Source: Azospirillaceae bacterium (GTDB lineage: Bacteria > Pseudomonadota > Alphaproteobacteria > Azospirillales > Azospirillaceae). From it: DNA of 38,470 bases. Numbering within the stretch: position 1 is the stretch's first letter; each line of letters begins with the position of its first letter. Made by a program: the position numbers and the translations under genes. The stretch covers positions 1 through 38,470 of the forward strand of contig DASQNC010000012.1 of the NCBI GenBank assembly GCA_035645145.1. Direction: 5' to 3'. A model generated the notes under the pieces. The model was given only the letters and a program-made list of their open reading frames with translations. It had not been told where the DNA came from and ran no database searches. Shown here in pieces: positions 33,549-38,470 of the stretch.

Positions 33549-34330
33549 AGCCGGACCGCCGCGCCCACGCCGTAGCCGACGCCGGCGAAGCTCCAGGCGG
33601 AAAAGCGGGGGTCGTCGGCGACCATCTCGCGCCACAGGCCCAGCAGTTCGGGATGAAGCGGGTGGCTGATGTCGTCGAAGACGATGACACCGCCGATGGC
33701 AAGTCGCGGAAGCACGTCGCGCAGATCCTGCGCGGCACCTTCCAGGGAATGGTCGCCGTCGACCGTGATCATGTCGAACACGAGGTCGGGGCGCTCGGCG
33801 AACAGGCGCGGCAGCACCTCATGGGAGTTGCCGTCGATGAACTCGGCCGGGCCCCGGTGCCCGACCAGGGCCAGTTGGCTTTTCACGAACTCAGCCCCTG
33901 GGTTCGGCATGCCCGCGTAGTTGGTCTGCCACATGTCGATGCCGACCACCGCGCAATCGGGGACCACGCTGGTCACGGCCGCCATGGACCGGCCACGGCG
34001 CACGCCGATCTCAAGGTAGCTGCTGGGCTTCACCAGCTGTGCGACCGCCAGGAGCGCGGTGACGATGTCGGCGTAGCGCCAGTCGTCGCCGAACCGGGTC
34101 AGGCCGTCGTTGATGAATGCCTGGAGGAAACGGCTGTAGGCGTCGCCCTCCAATCGTTCCAGTAGCTGCAATTCACGTTCCAGAAGACCCCGCGACGTGG
34201 CGAGCCGCGCGATCATGTCGGCGTGCACCATGACCGGAGGGTACCATTCGGTCTGACCGTTCGGCGTCCGGTAGCAGGCGCCGGCGACGCGCTGCGTCAT
34301 CTGGGGGTAGGTGGGTCTGGGGATCGGCAT
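33542..34330 (-). CDS. Class I SAM-dependent methyltransferase
   Basis: 262 residues. SAM motif I is SYLEIGVRRGRSM (104-116), followed by VVGIDMW, then FDMITVDGDHSLEGAAQDLR, DVLPRLAIGGVIVFDDISHP and a C-terminal FAGVGYGVGAAVRLY. The layout is that of the Methyltransf_24 group found in polysaccharide and antibiotic clusters. It has no ribosome-binding site of its own, but its start lies 4 bases after the stop of the upstream epimerase gene on the same strand, so coupled translation is likely. It probably methylates a sugar or glycosyl intermediate; the target is unknown. Confidence 0.82.
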   Translation of the reverse strand: MPIPRPTYPQMTQRVAGACYRTPNGQTEWYPPVMVHADMIARLATSRGLLERELQLLERLEGDAYSRFLQAFINDGLTRFGDDWRYADIVTALLAVAQLVKPSSYLEIGVRRGRSMAAVTSVVPDCAVVGIDMWQTNYAGMPNPGAEFVKSQLALVGHRGPAEFIDGNSHEVLPRLFAERPDLVFDMITVDGDHSLEGAAQDLRDVLPRLAIGGVIVFDDISHPLHPELLGLWREMVADDPRFSAWSFAGVGYGVGAAVRLY

Positions 34331-34334
34331 CAAT

Positions 34335-35366
34335 TCAGGTCCGTTCACGGGTAAATGGGTCAGGCTCAACTTGACCCGAGATGATGTCCACAAGCGGTTC
34401 GGCTTGGCGGGGCGCCCAGTGGTCCATGCCATTTGGCACCCCGTTTCGGTGCTCCCAGTGCAGCCAAGCGGCGTATCTGGCAAGCCCTTCTTCGAAGGGG
34501 ATGATCGGCGCAAACCCCGTCGCGGCCAGCCGGCCGGTGTCGGCCTGCAACCGTTGGGGATTGCCCGGGCGTGTCCTGCCGTTAAACAGCACTTCAACGT
34601 CGTACCCGAGCGCGTCCGCCAAGCCTTCGGCCACCGAGCGGACCGTCGTGGCCTCGCCCGATCCGGCATTGAGCAGGTCATGGCCGGACCAGGGGGCTTC
34701 CATCAGGTCGCAGACGAGCCGGGCGACATCCGCCACGTGCAGGTAGTCGCGGGTCTCGTTCCCTGTGCCGTCCATGGACAAGGGGGACTCCCCACGCAGG
34801 ATGCGGAGCCCGATGTCCCACAGCAGAAGCTTACGCTGCCCCTCGCCGTAGATGGAGAAGAGGCGCAGGGCGCGCGACGCGATCCCATCCAGGTTCCACG
34901 CATGCGCAAGCACGGTTTCGGCGAGTTGCTTGTGCAGGCCGTAGTGTGAAACGGGAGCGAGCGTCCGCTCCTCGCGCGCCAGGTCCTGCCCCAGGTCACC
35001 GTAGACGGCGGCGCTCGACGGATAGACGAGGCGGGTGGATCCACCCAGGTGGCGGAGGGCGTCGAGCAGGATGGACAGGGTGCCGACCGTACGGGCGAGA
35101 TCAGCCGAGGGGTTCGCCGCCGCCAAACCGACACTACCGCTGCCGATGCCGTGGAAGCAGTGCGCGGGCCGTCCGTGCGCCGCGCTGGCTTCCAATAAAA
35201 CCTCAAGGGTGAAGTCCGACACGATCCAGGCTACGGGACCGTCGGTGCACGGTGGAGGGGTGCGCGAGAACGCCACAACACGTTGGCCCCGCCGGACCAG
35301 TTCCCCGAGTACGCCACCGGCCAGAAAACCCGTGGCCCCGGTGACCCATACTACGTCATCCGTCAT
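34335..35366 (-). CDS. NAD-dependent epimerase/dehydratase (extended SDR)
   Basis: 343 residues. NAD motif GATGFLA (10-16; last Gly of the usual GxxGxxG replaced by Ala), LVYPSSAAVYGD (113-124) and catalytic Tyr142 and Lys146 in HYGLHK, with RALRLFSIYGEGQRKLLLWD and the sugar-nucleotide loop GNETRDYLHVADVARLV. Complete SDR triad (Ser, Tyr, Lys). Likely acts on a nucleotide-sugar for the same polysaccharide as the other genes here. It is followed after 4 bases by the methyltransferase gene. The start at 35366 is chosen because the sequence before it is not SDR-like. Confidence 0.85.
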   Translation of the reverse strand: MTDDVVWVTGATGFLAGGVLGELVRRGQRVVAFSRTPPPCTDGPVAWIVSDFTLEVLLEASAAHGRPAHCFHGIGSGSVGLAAANPSADLARTVGTLSILLDALRHLGGSTRLVYPSSAAVYGDLGQDLAREERTLAPVSHYGLHKQLAETVLAHAWNLDGIASRALRLFSIYGEGQRKLLLWDIGLRILRGESPLSMDGTGNETRDYLHVADVARLVCDLMEAPWSGHDLLNAGSGEATTVRSVAEGLADALGYDVEVLFNGRTRPGNPQRLQADTGRLAATGFAPIIPFEEGLARYAAWLHWEHRNGVPNGMDHWAPRQAEPLVDIISGQVEPDPFTRERT

Positions 35367-36155
35367 GCTGGAGCGCCCCCGCTGCAGTGCATCGTTCAAT
35401 TCACCGAGTGTCTCACTGGCCCTATGATCGATCTGGCCGAAATTTGCAGGGCAAACCACGGGACCCGGCGCCGGATCTAACGTCAATGCGGACACAAATG
35501 CTTCAGGATGTGGAATCCTGGGCCGCGACCAGCCGCGGAGGTTTTTCGAGCCGGGATTTGCACCTTGCGGTTAGCGCACCAGCACCGTCGGTCGTTATAA
35601 TCCATTCGAGCCACCTTATGTGCGACAAATCTGCATCAAGTTAGGATTACCTTGGGGGAGGCCGCGTTCAACTCAGCCGAACAGGGCTTGTGGGGCATCC
35701 CGCGCAGCGATCGACGACTTTGCGCCGCCAGTAGAGGCGGTGGTTGAGCCGCAGAGTGCAACAATGTCAAGAGCGCTGCAGGTCGCTGCCGACGCGCGAG
35801 CAGCCAGTTGCGCGTGGCTGCCGCAGGCTTTATCGCCCCACAGGTGGGCTGGTGGGCGACGAATTGTGGCTCCTCGTATCAAGCTTCCTTGCCGCGCCGA
35901 GCACCGTCCTCCCAATGGCGGGCGCTGGGAGGCGCAACAAGGGGCTGGTTCATGGAGGCGATCACAAATCGACACGAAGCTAACCTGTGGAGGCGCCCGC
36001 GTCCCGCAAGGTTCATTCCTTACTTTGAGGCGGCGCCCAGGTCGATGGAACCGATGCACAGAAATCACTATGCCACTAGGCGCCATGCATATACTGTCCC
36101 GAAAGCCTGAGGTGGGCCCTAACCATTACCAGTTGGTTAAGATCAAAGGTGAGAT
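35367..36155. other. Long intergenic region with mixed composition
   Basis: About 790 bases between two divergent genes. It shows no reading frame with both a start site and protein-like composition. A perfect TATAAT at 35596-35601 is striking but lacks a good -35 at 17 bases. Composition changes along it: GC-rich at first, AT-richer after about 36050. It may be a junction between old cluster DNA and the acquired methyltransferase gene, perhaps with degraded mobile-element sequence, but I could not identify any. Confidence 0.5.
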
Positions 36156-37202
36156 ATGGAAAAGGTTTATCTTTCTGATCTCAGGAAGATGGTTGACTTG
36201 TGCCGCGCCATGCCGAACACGAAGATGTTGGCAACAGCGAAGGTCAATGCCATGGTTCTGCTGAACATGAGCTACGAAAAGGTAATGGTTGATCGGAATT
36301 TTAGCGAACATCCGTACACATATACGCGTGATCTCGTTCGACATATTAATGAAAATTTGCAGGCTTGGAATAATATTCAATTTGCTGAGATGGCTGGGGC
36401 AGTTTCGGTTGCCGGCGCCCATGAGCAGATGGAGGAGATGCACCAGGATCTTTTCCAAACTCTTTGGACTAAGTTCAGCCCTGAGGACTATAATGACCGG
36501 ATTCAGAGGTATGTATACAGGTTGGAATTGAACGGTCTTGGAAAAGAATTTGCCGGAGGTCGCTGTATCGACTTTGGATGTGGGCACGGTAACTTTGCGC
36601 ACGCCCTTCTCCGCAAGGGGGCAAAATATGTCCTCGGTATCGACTACGGGGAGGGGAGTGTAAAATTTGCGGAGCGCGCTCGTGATAACCTTGGTGTGAG
36701 CAGAAACGATCTCGAATTCCGTCTTTCGACGGTTTACGACGTTTCCGAGCCTGATGGCAGTTTTGATTTTGCGATACAGAATGGTGTTTTCCACCATCTT
36801 GATGATGAAGACCGTGCGTACAAGGAGGTACACCGTGTTCTGAAGCCTGGAGGGTATTTCTGGGTCTACACGGATGGCGAGGGGGCAATTAACCACGATT
36901 TGTGGGATGCCTCGCGTGAGGCTTTGTCGGATATTCCGTTTTCATTTATTGTCGAGCATTTGGAGGCTCTCAATCTTTCAACAGGCAAGCGTTACCATTT
37001 GGGGGACGGGCTCAACGCCGTTTATCGGCATACGTCCTGGGACGAAATCACCAGCCGTTTGGCTCGGCTTGGGTTTGGCGAATTCCGGCGAATTACCGGC
37101 GGTTTCGACACCGATTTCGATCATGATGTTATTGCCGCCGATAAGTACGGACGGGAAAAATTTGGCGAAGGCGATCTGCGCCTGATTTGTCGCAAGCTGT
37201 AG
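36156..37202 (+). CDS. SAM-dependent methyltransferase, AT-rich codon use (likely acquired)
   Basis: 348 residues. An N-terminal helical region of about 130 residues (with NMSYEKVMVDRNFSEHPYTY) precedes a Rossmann methyltransferase: CIDFGCGHGNFAHALL (137-152), VLGIDYGEGSVKFAERAR, SFDFAIQNGVFHHLDDEDRA and VHRVLKPGGYFWVYTD. The C-terminal 100 residues include SWDEITSRLARLGFGEFRRI. The codon third positions are much less GC-rich than in flanking genes, which together with the neighbouring pseudogene and transposase suggests horizontal transfer. The start has AAGGTGAG 3 bases upstream. Substrate unknown; a sugar or lipid carrier is possible. Confidence 0.85.
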   Translation: MEKVYLSDLRKMVDLCRAMPNTKMLATAKVNAMVLLNMSYEKVMVDRNFSEHPYTYTRDLVRHINENLQAWNNIQFAEMAGAVSVAGAHEQMEEMHQDLFQTLWTKFSPEDYNDRIQRYVYRLELNGLGKEFAGGRCIDFGCGHGNFAHALLRKGAKYVLGIDYGEGSVKFAERARDNLGVSRNDLEFRLSTVYDVSEPDGSFDFAIQNGVFHHLDDEDRAYKEVHRVLKPGGYFWVYTDGEGAINHDLWDASREALSDIPFSFIVEHLEALNLSTGKRYHLGDGLNAVYRHTSWDEITSRLARLGFGEFRRITGGFDTDFDHDVIAADKYGREKFGEGDLRLICRKL

Positions 37203-37209
37203 GCATTTG

Positions 37210-37261
37210 ACTAAACCAGCGCCGGGCGAAGATTGGAGTCTTCGCCCGGCGCTGGTTTAGT
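37210..37261. terminator. 23-bp perfect inverted repeat, terminator-like
   Basis: The arm 37210-37232 (ACTAAACCAGCGCCGGGCGA then AGA) and its exact complement 37239-37261 surround the loop TTGGAG. It starts 7 bases after the methyltransferase stop codon. AAA and TTT stretches near the stem base on both sides let it work in either direction. It is the longest perfect palindrome seen in the window. Confidence 0.75.
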
Positions 37262-37316
37262 GCTCAGCCATTTTGGCTATGCGCTCTTACCCGGTGTTGA
37301 CTCAAGGGAGACTTTG

Positions 37317-38005
37317 ATGTCGTACGCTGCGGCAGGCAGCTGGACCAGCACCTATGTCCGGGTCACCGAGATGGCCTATCCCGCCGGGGGCGTGATCCGC
37401 ATCTTCAAGGGCAGCTTCCCTGACCTAAAGATGCCACGGCCGATGCTTGGCGAGCGGGTGCTTGATGTCGGTTGCGGCGAGGTCGCCACCTGCCGCTGTT
37501 CCATACGCTCGGGCTGGGGTGTGCTGGCGTGGAGGTCACCGACGAGATTAGTGCAGGCCTGCGCGCGCATGGACGGTTGGGTATTCCGGCGGACATCCGC
37601 ACCGGCCACGCCGGCAGCTTACCGTTCGCCGGCGGAACCTTCGATTACTTGCTGACTTGGAACAGCTGTTACTACATGTCGCTCGCCGGGCTGGATTTTT
37701 AGCAGCACGTCGACGAGATGGCCCGTGTACTGAAGCGTGGCACCTGGATCGTGTGCTCCATTCCGAAACAGGACTGTTTCATTTTCCGGGACAGCACGCC
37801 GCACACTGCGGTCGGGTACCGGGTGATCCAGGGCGATTACTTTGGTGTCCGGAACGGGGAGGTGATGCGTTGCATGGAATCGCGCGCCGACGTGGAGGCG
37901 TCGTTCGGTACCCGGTTCGACACGTTCTGTCATGCCGATCTGGATATGGACTGGTTCGGGCTGTCCTCCCGCTGGCATGTCTTCTGCGCGCGGCGGGCGC
38001 AGTAG
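37317..38005 (+). pseudogene. SAM methyltransferase pseudogene (frameshift plus in-frame stop)
   Basis: Starts with a good site (AAGGGAG) and reads MSYAAAGSWTSTYVRVTEMA to VLDVGCGE, methyltransferase motif I. There, near 37480, one base is missing: the frame jumps by one and continues as RHLPLFHTLGLGCAGVEVTD, then SLPFAGGTFDYLLTWNSCYY. An in-frame TAG at 37700-37702, most simply a CAG to TAG change, interrupts it; the same frame goes on as QHVDEMARVLKRGTWIVCSI to the stop at 38005. Restored, it would encode a protein of about 229 residues. Two independent lesions make sequencing error alone unlikely, although either could be one. Confidence 0.78.
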
Positions 38006-38122
38006 ATCGGAGCAAGGGAGCAAGGTGCACTCTGCCGCGGAAACGGCTCTGCTGCCGCCTCAATTGGGCATGATATGGGCATGAACCGCCGTGCGCGTCC
38101 CCCATGCATTCGGCTCGCCTCT

Positions 38123-38329
38123 TCAGTCCTCGATGTCTGCGGCTTGGTTCTCTTGCCAGGGGGGGCGGTCGCGCCTCCACCAGGTGACGTCGACGCTTTC
38201 GCTCGGCGGTACGAGGATGCCCACGAGACGGACTTGTGCCCTCCCGCCGAGAGCGGCACTTAGGGGGCCGCTGCGTGGGCGGTTGATGCGGAGTCCCGAT
38301 CGGCAGGCCGCTATAAGCAGGAAAGGAAC
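38123..38329 (-). pseudogene. Possible 5'-truncated gene remnant next to the transposase
   Basis: An open frame without any ATG runs from directly after the transposase stop to TGA at 38123-38125. Its C-terminal part, VGILVPPSESVDVTWWRRDR followed by PPWQENQAADIED, has protein-like composition (Trp-rich and acidic end), so it could be the tail of a gene cut by the insertion element. No family is recognised, and a GTG start giving a 33-residue peptide is also possible. The opposite strand also has an open frame (38075-38263), less protein-like. The rest of 38006-38122 holds nothing I can identify. Confidence 0.3.
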
Positions 38330-38470
38330 CTAGTGGTCTGAGGCGGAAGTTCGCTGACAGAAGCGTTTGACGCTGTCGAGGATCTGGTCGGCGGACTTGG
38401 TCCAGACGAAGGGCTTGGGGTCGGCGTTCGTCGCCTCGATGTAGCGCCGGATCGCGTGTTCCAGGTCGCG
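38330..38470 (-). mobile_element. IS630-family transposase, C-terminal end (partial)
   Basis: The last 46 codons of a gene that continues beyond the right edge. It reads HAIRRYIEATNADPKPFVWT then KSADQILDSVKRFCQRTSAS and ends DH. The NADPKPFxWTK and IL-S-KRFC pattern is the usual C-terminus of IS630-type transposases (DDE enzymes of the Tc1/mariner superfamily that insert at TA). The inverted repeats are not resolved because the other end is out of the window. Confidence 0.78.

Noticed and set aside
35840-35990. Possible IS5-type transposase N-terminus (DELWLLVSSFL)
   Set aside because: The similarity covers about ten residues and then stops; no conserved block follows in any frame and no inverted repeats were found.
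38075-38263. 62-residue plus-strand frame after the pseudogene
   Set aside because: No ribosome-binding site, no recognisable motif, and its composition is less protein-like than that of the opposite-strand frame.

Overview
The window is about 38.5 kb of GC-rich DNA (mostly near 70% by eye) from an alphaproteobacterium, most likely a Rhodospirillales/Azospirillum-type organism. That placement rests on strong GC bias at third codon positions, a SUV3-type RNA helicase, a RutR-controlled reductive pyrimidine pathway and the general protein flavour; no rRNA or tRNA is present to confirm it.

Layout. 1-5.2 kb: housekeeping and accessory singletons. These are the 5' end of wrbA (minus), a small secreted protein, an orphan family-3 solute-binding protein, a tiny conserved-looking protein overlapping a ClpP-fold lipoprotein, a Gdx/SugE-type SMR exporter, and a metallo-beta-lactamase-fold hydrolase divergent from a DUF1194 VWA protein. 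5.2-17.4 kb: a pyrimidine-catabolism locus. preT-preA (dihydropyrimidine dehydrogenase), a convergent rutR repressor gene, then a transporter-and-pathway operon: ABC ATPase, two permeases, an NMT1/THI5-like binding protein, dihydropyrimidinase, an M20-type ureidopropionase-like amidohydrolase and an alanine-racemase-fold (DSD1-like) PLP enzyme. Two RutR-box-like palindromes sit exactly where expected, upstream of preT and in the rutR/ABC divergent region. Most gene-gene gaps of the second operon carry long hairpins.

17.4-20.2 kb: an accessory segment with lower GC bias. Two divergent paralogues of an unrecognised Cys-conserved lipoprotein flank an alpha/beta hydrolase. 20.2-23.3 kb: a coiled-coil protein of unknown function divergent from a SUV3-like DExH RNA helicase. 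23.5-29.8 kb: a tightly coupled operon of DUF1028 protein, DppD-, DppF-, DppA-, DppB- and DppC-like components, i.e. a peptide ABC importer with a putative Ntn-fold hydrolase.

29.8-38.5 kb: a surface-polysaccharide-type cluster with mixed orientation. It contains a GDP-mannose 3,5-epimerase homologue, two glycosyltransferases, an NAD-dependent epimerase coupled to a SAM methyltransferase, a visibly AT-richer SAM methyltransferase closed by a 23-bp perfect inverted repeat, a methyltransferase pseudogene (one frameshift, one in-frame stop) and the 3' end of an IS630-type transposase. The last 3 kb looks like a horizontally acquired, decaying edge.

Working together: imported pyrimidine would be reduced by PreTA, ring-opened by the dihydropyrimidinase and decarbamoylated by the amidohydrolase to beta-alanine or 3-aminoisobutyrate, with RutR sensing pyrimidine. 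No CRISPR array, tRNA, rRNA or prophage was seen. The less described elements are the lipoprotein pair, the DUF1028-transporter coupling, the repeated 3'-end hairpins and the bacterial GME homologue.
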